The notes: generated by a model not told the origin, from the sequence alone. 64,000 nucleotides of DNA from Sphaerosporella brunnea (GCA_008704415.1 VXIS01000072.1:101635-165634); one strand, 5' to 3'. Counted from the stretch's first letter, positions 30,891 to 43,296 are shown. Numbers and translations: made by a program.

Positions 30891-31566
30891 TTGTTGTAGG
30901 CGATTGCCTAATTCATGTTATTGAATTGTGTTGAACAAATACTCACCAATTTCCTTTTGCTTCGCATCAACAGCGCCTGCGTAGCCTTATTGAACACCTG
31001 GAGGCCTTAAGGTCTAACGATGCCATACAACTCGTGCGTAGTCGTTTGCACCATCTGGGTTATCGCTTGCCCCCAATGGTGTTTTATTGCAGTGACCCGT
31101 CACCGGATCAGCATATGCGCGGGCGGCGTCACTATTCAACTTTCTGCGATCGAATGTGGATTCGAGCACAGCAAACGAAAAGCTGACCGTCCCCGTCGTG
31201 CACAGGCATTTTCGCCACCCATGAACGCTAGTTCTGGTTATTTTGCAACGGACCCACGCGCGGCGACGTCGAGACGCCTAGGCGTAATGCGCGCGAGACG
31301 GCGGGGCGGCGGGTCGAGGGGACGGGTCTCCAGGACGCCGAGCGGATGAGGTGGCGGGGTGCCGCGGCGCCATGAACCATTGGACCGCCAGGAACGGGAA
31401 TGTGAGACGCAGACGCCTGTTTGGACCGCTGCACACCGCCCTCCGAAGTCTCCCAACCTTATCGGTCAAAGTAGCAGGTGCGACGGTGCGATTCCGGTTC
31501 TCAGTGGGTGGTTGCCGCAGAGTATACCGTCGTCGGCATCGCCAGCCCTTGCCATGGCCATGGTCA
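30891..31566. other. No recognisable gene
   Basis: Nothing recognised on either strand. Confidence 0.35.
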
Positions 31567-31984
31567 ACGTTAGACAGTGTTCTCAGTGGCCAGGGGGCCT
31601 TGGCCGGCTGCTTTAAGCAGCCAGCCCGGAGGGCTGTTTGTATCAGCCGAAACGGCCCGGCCTTCCGTCGAGCCAGCCCGGCTGCCAGGGCATTGAGGTG
31701 ATCTCCTGTGACGACCGGCCACTGCCAGTTGGCGGGGTTCAATCAGCGCCTATAAACTTGACTACTCGGGGGGGGGGGAATCACAAGATAGGAGTTTATG
31801 ATAACATTACAGATCCTCATATTTTCCACCGCGAACATCTTTATGTACTTTTCATTTCATAGGAGTAGCCGATATCATGGTGGTCGTAGTTGTCGTCATG
31901 TTGCTCTCCGTCACGGGCCGCAGCGCAAACAGCCAGCCCGCGATTTCCGCAGCCTGAACAGCCAGCCGGGCTTTTTGATCAGCC

Positions 31985-34900
31985 TAGTGATGGACACGAG
32001 CCGGCTCGAGTCGAGCCGGAGGGTAGGCTCGAGCTGGCTCGTCAGATTTCCGGACTGGGCTCGTGGGCTCGAGCCATGCAACGGTTTAAGGCACGAGGGA
32101 AACGATTGGTGGGTAGTACTATTGGTGGGACTCTGTAGATTCTATAAGCGTTTACAAGCTATCAATCGGAGATGTCTGACAGCCCTGAGGAGGAGTTCAA
32201 AGCGGCCTCGGCAGCTGAATCTACCCCCTCCGGGGCGTCATGTTCTCTATTACTCTCCGGCCCAGCCCCGTCTCCAGCAATGCCCTCACGATGCGTGGCT
32301 GAAGGGTCCGCTGCGGTGTCTTCAAGTTCATACCCCCACTTTTCCCATGGCTGAACATCGGTTTGCTTCAACCAATGCTTAAGCAGCAACAACGTGCTGC
32401 TGGATTCCTCAAGCAAACGGTTCCGCTTTTTGGTGATGATATCGCCAGCACTGCATCGTTGATCAGCGGATGTGGGCAAATGTGGCTCGGCAAAATTCAA
32501 ACTTACATGGAGAAGAGCTGCTCACACGGAACACTTGATGCACAGATGGCGAGGTAATCTTTTGCCATACGTGCGAGGGAAGGGAAGCGGTGCTCGTTCA
32601 TCTTCCACCAATGCAGAGGGTCGGTTCCCAGGTCAACAGGGGGCTCGCAAAGATACCGTGCAGTCTCTGTAGTATCCATCGTTCCTTGAAGGTTGGTATT
32701 ATGCGGCCGCTGTCCAATACTGCCGAACATAGCTGCAAGTTCCTGATCTACCTGGACCCTGCCGAGACGGCTCGATTCGATTGCTGGTGCATCACTGCGT
32801 CGGTAATTTTCCTCAAGAATTGACTCAAATCGAGCGCGCGTAACTCCAACCGATGCTGGTGACCAGCCCATCGTGGTGAAGCCTTGAATTTTGAAGCGGG
32901 GGTCCAAAATAATTGCGATCTTCTGCGTACTAAAATTATTTGTATCCTCCATGTATTTAGAGAGGTGCGTGAGTCCAGCACCGCCAGCAACAAGAAGGGG
33001 TGATCCCGGGGTCAGCTCGCGTTCATTTTCTAGAAATGTTTCAAGTGTTTCCTTCAGCAAGGTAAAATAAGGAAGCTGAAATGAAATTGTAGGGTATCTA
33101 CTACCACTTAGCCTTTCTGTGGCGTTCACGAAAGGTACCAACAGGTCTTGTAGCCGCTCCAACTGTTGCCATTCATCTGCGGAGAGTTTAAAGAGGCGCA
33201 ATCGTTTTTCCGCACTGCAGAGCTGTTTGATGGCTGGCCTTAACCACAGTGCTCGGCAGAGCAAGGCATGCGTAGAATTCCATCGAGTCCTCACATCCCG
33301 ATTCAGATGCAAAAACACAACCTTCTTGATCGTACACTGGGCCTGGAGCGATTCGAGCAGCAGGTTGGACGATCGTATCTTCGTGAATAACTGTCGAATG
33401 ATCATCAGGACCACTCCAGGTGGTCGAACTGGCTGGGAGCGTGAAACAGGAGGACAATTGTCATCCCCAGGTGCATCGCTTTCCGGTGCTTCCGCTCCGA
33501 GACTGCGTAGAATCATCTGTGCAGCAAGATTTATGACGTGGGCCATGCAGCGGACCTGCGTGTCTGCACGTCGTATTTCCGGTTCGATTTTTTCCAGGCA
33601 TTTGAAGAACTTGTCATTGACGGATGCGTTGTCTGCTGTGATGGCACGGAGTGATTTTTCAATATTCCACTCCTTCATAATATTGTGCACTACTGTGGCA
33701 ATATTTTCAGCCGTATGCGAACCTCGCAGCCGTTTAAATGCCAATGCCTCGCTGCAGACTTCCCATTTGTGGTTGATCCAATGGCCTGTAACTCCCAAAT
33801 AAGGGATCTGATTGCTTGACGTCCAAGCGTCCATGGTGAGACTCAATCGACCTTTTTTATCTCCCGTATGAGTTTCAATCTTTTTCTGCAGAGCCTGCTG
33901 CATTGTACGCTTGAGCTCTAAGGTGTCCCGTTGAACTGTCAGCCTGGAAATGAGCGGAACATTTTTATTTAAATAGGAAACCAAACGATGGTACGATTTG
34001 TACTCGACAATTCTGAAGGCGGAGCTAGACTCGACTACAAATTCTGCGAGCAACTGGCGATAGGTTGTAGCGCTGAATTTCTCTCCGGCATGCCTCCGGA
34101 GGCTCACTTCAGTCGCTTTGGTCCATGGCGTGGATCCTCCCTTCTTTTCTGCTCCATGTTGCCGGTGAAGCTCCTCAATCATTTTCTTTTACGAGGCTTC
34201 ATTGAACGGGACGTCCTTGTGCTTCAACTCGACGTGACGAACAAACGCGCTGGTTGTTGTATAAGAGGGATCATAGGGACCCCAGGACTTTTGGCAGTGA
34301 CAACAGCGTACCAGCTCGAACAGCTTTCTCTTTGTCCGGGTCTTCCGAGTCTTTTCAGTTTGACCTCTCTCTTGCTGCTTCCGTCTCCTCTTGCGCGACC
34401 GCCCATTACGCTCATCATCATCTGACTCAGTATCCCCCTCCGTGCCAGAGTCATAGTCTTCAACTGCATCTCCGCCGATGTCATTTCTAGGAGCTTGCTC
34501 GCGGAAAATGATTCCTCTTTCATAGAGAAAGGCATTGTAAGGAGAGCTCTTCTGCCCGCTAAGTGTGCGGCTTCCAGCTGCTTCATAAAAGGTTTCTGAA
34601 CCGTGAAATTAACGCGAGGACTAGTACATTGCTCAGTGCCTGATACTTACGCCATTGTCCGCTTATTTTCCTATAGAACGCCTGCATGACAACGTCCTCT
34701 TCCTCCGCTGGACCCAGAGACTCGGAAGATGTCTGCTGAGGCTGATCCAGGCCGGAGCCATGGCTAGAAGCGACCGCTGACATGCTCAGATTTTATAGGG
34801 CCGGTGATGAAGTTGCAGTGGTGGCAGCAGTGGGGCGATTGTAGGAGGTGCGATGGTAGGTAGGTGTTGTCTGTCTGAAGCCGCGACGTACTATTTACAA

Positions 34901-35170
34901 GATGAACCCAACCCGACTCGCGACATCCCCCCTCACTCTGAATCCAACCCTACGTTTCCAACCCTACAGCGATGGTGGGGTGGGTTGAGATCGTCCCGCT
35001 TGAGTGATATCTGAGACCAGGCACAATTCTATGTAAAAGCTCGAGCCGGCTCGAGTCGAGCCAGAGGTAGGCTCGAGCCGGCTCGAGCTCAAAATTAACC
35101 GGGCTCGAGCCGGCTCTAGCTCGTGGCTCGAGCTATTGGCTCGAGCCGGCTCGGCTCGTGTCCATCACTA
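31985..35170 (-). mobile_element. hAT transposon with nearly intact transposase
   Basis: A 3186-bp element bounded by TAGTGATGGACACGAGCCG and its reverse complement, with a perfect 8-bp duplication GATCAGCC (31977-31984 and 35171-35178). Both subterminal regions, about 100-130 bp each, are packed with GGCTCGAGCC-type palindromic words, the sort of repeated sites hAT transposases bind. It contains one three-exon gene on the minus strand. Nested inside family A copy 3, so it is younger than that insertion. Confidence 0.96.
32162..34783 (-). pseudogene. hAT transposase, three exons, one nonsense codon
   Basis: Exons are 34783-34651, 34595-32507 and 32450-32162. The introns, 55 and 56 bp, are GTAAGT...CAG. 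The spliced frame is 837 codons. Order: an acidic linker and basic NLS-like run (RKRRRKQQ); a BED zinc finger with C142, C145, H165 and H170; an RNase H-like hAT catalytic core with probable acidic residues in SLTMDAWTSSN (D300) and ITADNASVND (D366); RCMAHVINLA; RTRWNSTHALL; and a C-terminal dimerisation region (DPLHWW, ICASSVPCEQLFS with E736, AGDIITKKRNRL across the second intron). The single lesion is TAA at 34189-34191 (codon 180) just after the BED finger, where a one-base change from CAA would explain it. An ATG at codon 183 could still start a protein with the catalytic core but without BED. Confidence 0.93.
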
Positions 35171-35236
35171 GATCAGCCCGCATCCGCCCAACGCAGCTGG
35201 CCGGGCTGGCAGGCTGTTGAGAACACTGACGTTAGA

Positions 35237-36733
35237 CCCGCCAACCGCATAGGCCGGATTGCGGTTCTGTGACCGAATCTGAGTCCCAACTCTGACATAT
35301 CCATACCGTCACCTCCACCACTACCAAGGTAGAATGCTTTCAAAACCTCATCACGGTGGTATCCGTATTCGCGCTGGTACCGCGAGAGTGCGGGCTGGGA
35401 GTTGATTATCATGATCGCCACCAGCGTAGAGTTGCGCATCGCCACCCGGATCACAGGTTTGTCGTTGCACGGTCAGCCGGCCCGCCTCCCCTTCGACACT
35501 CAACACCAAATGAGACCCGCGGGAGCCCCGCAGTCTCAATCGCGGTTATCGCACACTCCTGTCGCCGGTCGCTGCATCCCTCACTGAGCTTCGCCGAACC
35601 CGAGGTCTACGGCATAGACACTGTGACCGCACATCCATTCGGTATGACTCGAGCGCCTCGGGTCCCTCGTGGGTTAGACGGAGCGCGTAGGTGGCGCGGT
35701 CTTCCCAGACCCACAGCGCAGGCGGCTCCCAGTGGTTACCCGGATCGCTGGGCCCGTGGCCTCTGTCGTGCCATACCCGACGGCGGTTAGGCATCCCGTG
35801 TCACCGATCCCTCGCCCGTCGCACGTACGCATTCCGTCACCCTGGCGCCTACGCTCGTTTAGGCCCTGCTGCACGTCGGTATATCGGCCTTTGAGACGCC
35901 CTGGTCACTTAATGCGTGGCGCCCTAACCCTAACCCTTTGGAAGTTTTGCAGTGGAGCTCTGATCAACGCCGCGGTAAAATTGCAAGAAAATATAATCTT
36001 TATCGATTCTCTCGGCGCGCCAGCACCCACAGGTCCGCTCCACGGAGTTGAGCAACGCCACCTGGAGCCCAATGTTGTCGTGTTGCCCTACACCTGGTTT
36101 CGGATTTGTCGCTGGGTCCATGAGTATGCGATTTCATGCTTGCCCTAACACCTGTAGCGTATCACCCGTCACGCATATCTCAAGCGATTGCAGGATGCCA
36201 CGCAGCAGCGCTGCTCGTGCCCACGCTGTTACGGTACGTAGAGGAGGTTCATCCAGCGCTATGATTGCGGGTTTCTGGCGTTCCAGCTGCTGGAGCTCAG
36301 CGAGATCGCGTTCCTACGGTTTGTGGGCCTGCTGAGGCGGCCTGTTGTTTCCTGGATTCCATGCCGGGCCTAGTCAGTGCTGCGCAGTGGGCTCGATTAC
36401 GTTATCCTGTTTTTCGCTGGACACGTCGGCTGACGAGATATCTGAAGAAACACATCGTGGCGCGCCGCGCGGGCACGGTTCGAACGTTCACTCGTATAGA
36501 GAAAGCGAGGGAACAATTTGATAAATTTGCTGACAAAAACTCCTGCTGACAACAAAAGGAACAGCTGAAACCTGCGGACAACAAAAGGAACAAAAAAACA
36601 AATTAAAATGCGACAAGCTCACTCTGCAGCGCGACCGGAAAGACGGCCAGCCAAGCCAACGCGAACCCTCGAACTGTCAAGCCAAAAAACAAATCACCCG
36701 AAAAACTGAAAAATCAAAACCCCGAGTCGTGCG
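35237..36733. other. No recognisable gene; short telomere-like tract
   Basis: Overlapping frames only. A CCCTAACCCTAACCCT tract lies at 35922-35937. A plus-strand frame ending near 36549 has a basic tail but no family. Confidence 0.35.
35922..35937. repeat. Telomere-like CCCTAA tract
   Basis: CCCTAACCCTAACCCT, two and a half units, embedded in otherwise ordinary sequence. Confidence 0.65.
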
Positions 36734-36892
36734 CTACGCCGGCGGATTCTCGCGTCTGCATTGCGGATGCATACAGATGGGCCTGCCGCAGCCGCCGCAG
36801 ACGTGCGCGGCGCCAGGAGCGAACTGTAAGCTGCTCTGAAAACCGCAGCGGCAGCACATCCAGAGCATGCCCGGCAACCACGAGGTAGTCAT
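36734..36892 (-). CDS. Small zinc-ribbon-like protein (52 aa)
   Basis: A 52-residue product from ATG at 36892. It has a tryptophan-containing start (MTTSWLPGMLWMCC) and paired cysteine knuckles: CCRC about residues 13-16, CGGCG about 32-36, and CMHPQC about 40-45. Small fungal proteins with this W-C-C...C-C...C-C spacing are common in Pezizomycotina; most have no assigned function. Upstream (37000 down to 36893 on this strand) is an A/C-rich leader with CATCAACATCGACAACC-like words and CACAAC directly before the ATG, exactly what a fungal 5' UTR looks like. No defect is visible, so this is one of the few apparently intact genes here. Confidence 0.6.
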   Translation of the reverse strand: MTTSWLPGMLWMCCRCGFQSSLQFAPGAAHVCGGCGRPICMHPQCRRENPPA

Positions 36893-38619
36893 GTTGTGCG
36901 ATTCGAAAAAAAGAAAAAAGATTGAGGTTATGAATGAAAGATTGGTTGTGACTTGAAGTCGTGTTGGTTGTCGATGTTGATGTGTTTGCTGCGTTGATGG
37001 TGATGATGATCGAAGGGAGGATGCCGGCGGATTTATCCAGCGTTGCAGTATTTGAAGCAGTGCTGTGGGCGGGGAACGCGCTTTCTTAACTACAACAGAA
37101 TGGCGAGTTGAAAGCATACAATGGCCGGCCCCGTGCGGCTTTTAGCGGCTGCCATTGTGAGTACGGCACTCACGCGTTCGTGAAAGTCATTGCCGCAAGC
37201 TGATGGATGTTACGAACCGCCGTCAAGAGCACAGTGTTTTGGCCAGGTCTGTTGCCGTGCTGTGTTTGTTCTCCTATCACGAAGCCGTCCCAAACAGCCC
37301 GCGCGGGCTGCTGTACGCAGCCGGCTGATGTCGCGAGCATCCGTCAGGCTCTTGCACGCCCGAGTGCCGCCACTCAATGAACATATTTTCGTTTTAAAGC
37401 CGCGGCTATTGCTCATGAGTGATCGCCAGTGAAGCCTCAATGAAACGCGCCGGGCCTACGTTTCCATGCCTTACTACCTGTCGATCAGCATTCAACTGTC
37501 AAGGCTCGGAGGAACTCCGAGCCCGTCTGCAATCGCCATCTGCCCGTCCGAGTTGTGCAGAGCGCATGCAGCTGACCCGGTGATCACGACAATGGCCCCA
37601 AAGCGCGATGGAAAAGAGGCAACGGTGACTGGAACGCCTGCTGAGGATCGCGGATCGGCAACGCGGCCTGAGACGATATCTTCGGGAGCGAAATTCCGGA
37701 TGGTGCAGCAGCGAGTGCGGAGGCGATGACCTGCGGGAGAACAGGATCACCGAATAAGGCGAGTCAGCGTCTTTTCAGGTTATCAGACAGGAAGGTCATC
37801 TTTTGAGCACCCTAAAATCTGCAGCTTGCAGGATCACGGCGATTTGCTGCACGCACACAACCCCATTCGTCGTTGCATTGACAACGTGTATGCGACGCAG
37901 CAGCATCCACTTGTAGCCAGAAGCAAGGCCTCACCGCTGCCTTTGATATTTGCCCGTCGTCGAGGCGTAGGGTGTATAACCGTCTCTGCGGGAACAGACC
38001 AGGTCTGTGAGCCACGGTTGTAAGGTTACAATACGCTGAGAAAGTGTTTCGCAGTATGGTGGCCAAAACATCGGCGCCCCTTACGTGCTGCGCGTAGGAC
38101 CACCCGTTTCGACTTTCGTAGGTGACCGGCGGTTACCAAGAGCTTCGGTCCTGTGCGGCTCTCATTACGGCCAGACATCCCCGGTCTACACAGAACGACG
38201 CCCGGCCTCATCAAAGATCCGGAGTAGCCTGCGGTCCCTGCGGTCCAGGGCCGCTCACGTCCCCAATGCTGGATCAGCGATCCTGGATCATCGTGACCGA
38301 CAACCAGTCCGCGGTGAACACCAGCAACGGTCTATTTTCGCGGCGAAGCGTGTGCCAACCCCCCGGAATTCAGTTCCAAAATCCACAAATAGGAGGTTTC
38401 ATGGAGTTTCGCAAGACTGTAGGCCTGGAGTGGCGGATTCGGAGGTTTAGCTATGGGACTGCAGTTCACATCGGCCAAGCTTCTCTTCTTGAATAATGCC
38501 GACGTCTTTAGTCGCTCGCCGGCCCTAGGGATTCAGGGGATGACAATCTTTTTTTTTCTTTGCTTTTTCCAATTGTCATTTTTGCACGCAGATTGAAGTC
38601 ACTCTACTGGCTGTTGCAT
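36893..38619. other. Leader of the zinc-ribbon gene, then no recognisable gene
   Basis: 36893-37110 is probably the 5' UTR/promoter of the minus-strand zinc-ribbon gene. Words such as CAAACAGCCCGCGCGGGCTG near 37291 resemble family A interiors. Nothing else is recognised. Confidence 0.35.
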
Positions 38620-38706
38620 TTGCAGCCGAAGCGTTGAAATGCAGCCGAAACAGCCAGCCGCGCGTTGTGATCAGCCCGACGCAGGCCGGCTGGCCACTGA
38701 CAACAC
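38620..38706. mobile_element. Family A MITE right-end relic
   Basis: GAAACAGCCAGCCGCGCG...GATCAGCCCGACGCAGGCC...GGCCACTGACAACACC matches the subterminal order of family A copies, with a degraded terminus. The left end and the duplication are not found. Confidence 0.45.
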
Positions 38707-41700
38707 CGCTCACCACATGACCTAGTCAGCATTCGGAGCGTGTTTGTCCACAAGCACCACTTTATGTATACGGGATATGTCAGGAATTCAGTTGCGCAAC
38801 TCGGTGTTCTATGGCCTCCTTTTTATTTAGTTCGTTTAATATATACGTTCTATCCTGCCGAGCAAAAGATATTCCAGATCAGCTGGCCGGCCGGCCGACA
38901 GAGGCAGAACAATTGACCAAAACACCACAAAACACGTACCGCATGGCTCAAAACGTTGAATCCACCGTTTTTTTTGTTTTTTTGTTTTCATCATGTTGCA
39001 TTCGCCCATAGCATGTAGATACTGATTCATCGCCACCACCTAGGCGCGTGTCCTACTCTGGGGAATCCACCGTAGGCACGATTCTCGGATGTGTTCCCAC
39101 ATGTTTGGACCGATGATAGCCCGTATTGCCCTCGTCACCATGGTTTCAGGGGTCAACCTATCGCAGCCGTGGATATAACGACCCCAAGATTTCCCGCAGA
39201 CGATATTCTATGACGTCATTTTTTTGTGTCGGGATTTATACGCCCGTCTATTGTAGGTAACTGGAGTCGTTGTTGACTCTCAATATCTGGCCGATCAGTT
39301 TGCGCGGCATGATGGAACGGGTTCGCGGTATGCTCCGGGAGTCTCGACCTCCATCACGTGTGCAATTATTCGCATGTCTATGCGCAGTGGGAAATTGGGA
39401 TGTGCAATCCTTCAGTATTAGAGGCCCATTCCGCCTGTGTCGCAACACACGCACATACAATATTCCCTGTCTCATCTGCAACAAACACCTACACGCGAGA
39501 CACGATCTCAAAGGAAGGCTTCCATCATGCATGGCCCCGTGTCTGATAAATGTCACCCCACGTCACAACCAATCCACGATAGCTGCAACGCCACGATTAC
39601 CTCCGCCACCAAGAGTCGCACAGATACCTATTGCCACCTTTATCCGCAGAAGAAGCATGCGAATCACCGCTGCGCTGGTGGATGGAAACAGTTACCTGAT
39701 GGTGAGAGTATTGACGTAGGTAACTGAGCACATTTAGGCGTCGCCACACCGCGGCGCGACATAAACTAAACAACCGTCACCCGAGCCAGGATGAAGGCGC
39801 TCCAGCTAACTCACAGCACTGCCGTTCCACATTGACCCGAAACCTAACTGGCAGCCACGACCGCTGACGGGAAGAAACTTCTGCCCCCCTGAGAGGCACC
39901 TACAACGGGTGAGCACAGGCTGTGTACAGCCGCCATCGCCGCAACAAATTCTCCCACCACCAGTATACACCACCTACCGTGCTCTGCCCAATCCGAGCGT
40001 GAGGCCACCGTGCCACCGACAACGCGCCCCAAAAAACGCTCAGAACAAACAAAAAAGACAATTCGACGAACGGCACACCCTTGAAATCCGCGACGCGTTC
40101 TATGGACTATATTGTGCAGCTTTCTGAGACGAGGACTGCCGCATTCAGTAAAATGGCCTTGATCTGCGCTGGCGACGAAAATGTGGATACCCGTTGCCGC
40201 CAGAGTCATGGCCTGTCTGCCTGATTGGGCGTTGTGCGTGCCCCCCAGGCCGCGTATAACTATCCGAGCTGCTGTGAATCACCTGGCGTGTCCGAAGAGG
40301 TGGTGAACTGTGCAGAACAGTGCTGAAAAACACAAAGCGTTTACCAGATGGCACCGACACGAAAACACTGGTGTTTGGGGCCACCTGGGCAGTTTCCACT
40401 CGCTGGAAACGACTCGACAGTTTCTGGTTGTAGTTGGCTGTGTCACTGGATGGCACTCTTCGAATCAAGGCTCACCAACCTCGTAGTTGCAGGTGCTGCG
40501 GCACGGCTGCAGTGCCGTTGCGAGCTTTACACACTCCGGTATGTGTACCACTGTGACGCTTGGCATTGCAGCACAAAGAGGATGAACCACCCATGCTGCG
40601 TATCCATCCCAGTGTGTGTTGAACACACCCAACTCCAGCTTGAACTGGGCCGGGACAGTGATGGCGGGATGTATGCCGGCAGCCCGTCGGCGTGCCCCTT
40701 TCGCATCATGATATGGTGACAGGTTCCACCAACCTGACAACGGCTACAGGCCACCGCAACGCGACTCGCAGTGATCCACGCGTGCGAAAGAAAGTGGACG
40801 ATGCCGGTATGGCTGGAGCAACTGCCGCGCCTGCCGTAGCTGACAGCCGCAGTTGCGCTGGTGGGTGGTAACCGCAACGCCTGTTTCGACATCGCCAGAC
40901 TTTAGCTCGGACGGTATCGCTTAAGGTTTCGAGGTGTGATGTATATTACTCAGGAGATACGATTTGTGTAGTATGTGTATCATCAACACCGATTAATGCA
41001 CTGCTGCAGGTGTTATGTCTCGCTGGGTTCAGCATAATAGTCAATAATGTCAAGGTAAACGTAATATTGATATGTAACAATATTGCCCGCAAGGCTTGGG
41101 AAACTCCTAGTCTGTTCCCGGCGTAGCATCGCGCATGCGGTCTGGTCGACGCGCGGTCGAGTGTCCTGTACACAAGTGCCCGCACCTCGCCTGCGTTCAG
41201 GCGCTTCGGCAACTCCTGCATGGTTACGCCGAGATTTATGGCGGCCCAGATGAATGCGGTGTTTCCTTGCCATACGCACGCCGTCACCGGCAACTGAACA
41301 AACACGCACCGCGCCCAGCGAATGCGCGAGATTTACCCAGCGTCTATCCGATCCCGAGAGTCACCAGCTCGGCAACCAAGCACTGTCCGGCGACCGGCGT
41401 GGAGTGATTGGTCATGATGACACAGCACCTTACCAGCACCCAGCGCGAGATCACGATGCGTGAGCGCTAAACGCATCACGCCTCAAGAGCCTCTGGGCAA
41501 GAAGCGTTGGCGCCGGCTGTTGGCGCCCTCGCAACACTCCCGCTGGTTTCCGCAACGAAAAGCAGCGGTTGTGCCTGACCCACGACGTGTGGTGGGAGAC
41601 GGCCGCCGGAATCCTTGAGGAGACCTATAACCTATGCAAACATGAGTTCAATGCCAGACGTCACGTTGTCGGTTTTCCCTCAACGAGCTGCTTATGGTAC

Positions 41701-42583
41701 ACTCCACAGGGTGAAGAGGAAACCACACAATTTGATCGCCACAAATCGGAGATCAAGCGGCGACGCCGGTCGTCTCACACTCTCGCCTTGGACGGTGTTG
41801 GGTAACGATCCCCAACAAAGTGAGATTGTCGAAGAATCGCCCGTGCAAGGATTTTTGACCGCAGAGCGCATGTTGTGGTAGGTCTTTGCGATTGCAACAC
41901 CATGAGATAGTGCGCACCGCGTACCGCTCTTTGCCGTGCCGATGGGCGATCCTGTCTAGTGAAGAGTGGCCTGCTCGTTGAAGCGGCATTGAGACAGTAC
42001 CGAGGACCGAGTCACGCAACCCAATTCTTGGCAAAACTGTCAACATTCACCGCAGCGTGCACCGGTTCCGGTTGCCGGCATAACCCCCTTCACTGTGCGA
42101 AAACACCCCGGCGGAACCACATACACTGTGCTCGACCGGCGCAGGCGCTCACAATGCCCAGCAGTTCACATTGTCCAGCGCTGAGAGATCGGCAACCTCA
42201 ATATATGTTGAGCGCGCTGAGTAAATAGTATGCGTCCATGAAAGCGTCGGTGTGGCTAGGCACTGCCTGGGTTCCTTTCACTCTCTGATGCCGTTCTCAA
42301 TAAGCTTTCAGAAACGTAGTGGGAGGCGTTCAGCGACGGTACGGCGCGAACAGAGGTTATTGACAGCCGCTGGTATGAGTTCAGGGAAAGTCGCAGTCGA
42401 CGGCGTCGGTTGGCCGACGACGAAAATACATCATGAGACGGTTGAGTTTGAGGAAGTGGAACCACGGTTTTCGCTCTGCGGACTTGACGTATGTGGAAAA
42501 TGGAAGCGCGAAAGGCTTGCCCGCGTTTCGGCCCAGTATAAGGCAGAAAGGCGCGCCAGCACCAGATACTAATCTAATGACCT
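38707..42583. other. No recognisable gene
   Basis: Several frames of 90-150 codons on both strands overlap each other (for example 39844-40209 minus, 40465-40740 minus, 40946-41305 minus, 42252-42572 plus). Some look coding-like in composition, but none has a recognisable motif, leader or splice structure. Confidence 0.3.
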
Positions 42584-42591
42584 ACCGTAAG

Positions 42592-43288
42592 CAGGGGTGC
42601 AAATAGGCGGGCCGGCCCACGGGGCAAACGGGGCCCCACAAAGTAGGCCGGGCTGGGGCGCGTGTCGCGCTTGTCGGATAGGCTCCGGGCGACGTGATGA
42701 ATGTCTGGATGCCTGACAGGCGCCTGGGGGTGCCGGTTGTGCAGGTATGTCGATCGTGCCAAGCACGGGGCGATCTCCGAACGTACTAAGTGGTCGAAAC
42801 CCCGGCATCACTGGCCGGTTATCGGTATTCCGGGACACCGTCTGCGGGTGTTTGTGTGGTGTGCCGTTTTCTTGGTCACCGAGGGCGTATTCATGTGGCG
42901 GTCTCATTTCCGCGGAGCAAATTTCGCAAGGAATACCCAGCTGACCGCTGGTCAAGCGATTGATAGACGTATTTTGAGCGTTTTGGAAACTCGGGCAGCG
43001 GAGATGGAACGACTGGTGGTTTTTGGGTGGAATGATTGCAGGTTGTGGGGGACTCAGTCTGACGTCGTGTCGGGGTTCTTGCGTTATTAAAAACAATGGT
43101 AGATAGTTCGGGTGCCTGGCGGGCCCGGTGGGCGCCTGCATGTCAGGCAGCCCATCCGGCGCCTGTGGGCACCTGTATCTCAGTCCAAAATGCCTGGTCC
43201 ACACGGACCTCGATTTGAAAAGCCCGTTTAGTTCAAACGGGTTCAGGCCTCGCCGAAATCCGGACTGGCCGGTCTATTGGCAGCCCTG
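42592..43288. mobile_element. hAT-type MITE, family B, copy 3
   Basis: A 697-bp element with ends CAGGGGTGCAAATAGGCGGG and GGTCTATTGGCAGCCCTG. The 8-bp flanks are ACCGTAAG (42584-42591) and CCCGTAAG (43289-43296), a duplication with one mismatch. The right subterminal AAAAGCCCGTTTAGTTCAAA block and the CCGGACTGGCCGG word match the other family B copies. The long minus-strand frame across it is not a gene. Confidence 0.88.
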
Positions 43289-43296
43289 CCCGTAAG

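Larger units (their letters stand above)
31575..35228. mobile_element. hAT-type MITE, family A, copy 3, split by a hAT insertion
   Basis: Left end CAGTGTTCTCAGTGGCCAG at 31575 and right end GGCTGTTGAGAACACTG at 35228, flanked by a perfect 8-bp duplication ACGTTAGA (31567-31574 and 35229-35236). Without the inner hAT element it would be about 460 bp. Its internal blocks (GTGGTCGTAGTTGTCGTCAT, the CCACTGCCAGTTGGCGGGG block) match copy 1 at 5500-5766. The inner element entered at the conserved GATCAGCC word of the right subterminal region. Confidence 0.93.

Noticed and set aside
34150..34200. Possible third intron to skip the TAA in the hAT transposase
   Set aside because: The GTAAAAG at the stop has only AG acceptors giving 19-44 bp introns, and these do not keep the downstream frame; a nonsense mutation is simpler.
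34770..34800. CTATAAAATC just upstream of the hAT ATG as a TATA box
   Set aside because: It would lie only about 10 bp before the ATG, too close to direct this transcript.
42569..43204. 211-codon minus-strand frame
   Set aside because: It lies almost entirely within family B MITE copy 3, whose ends and duplication are clear; the composition is that of the repeat.
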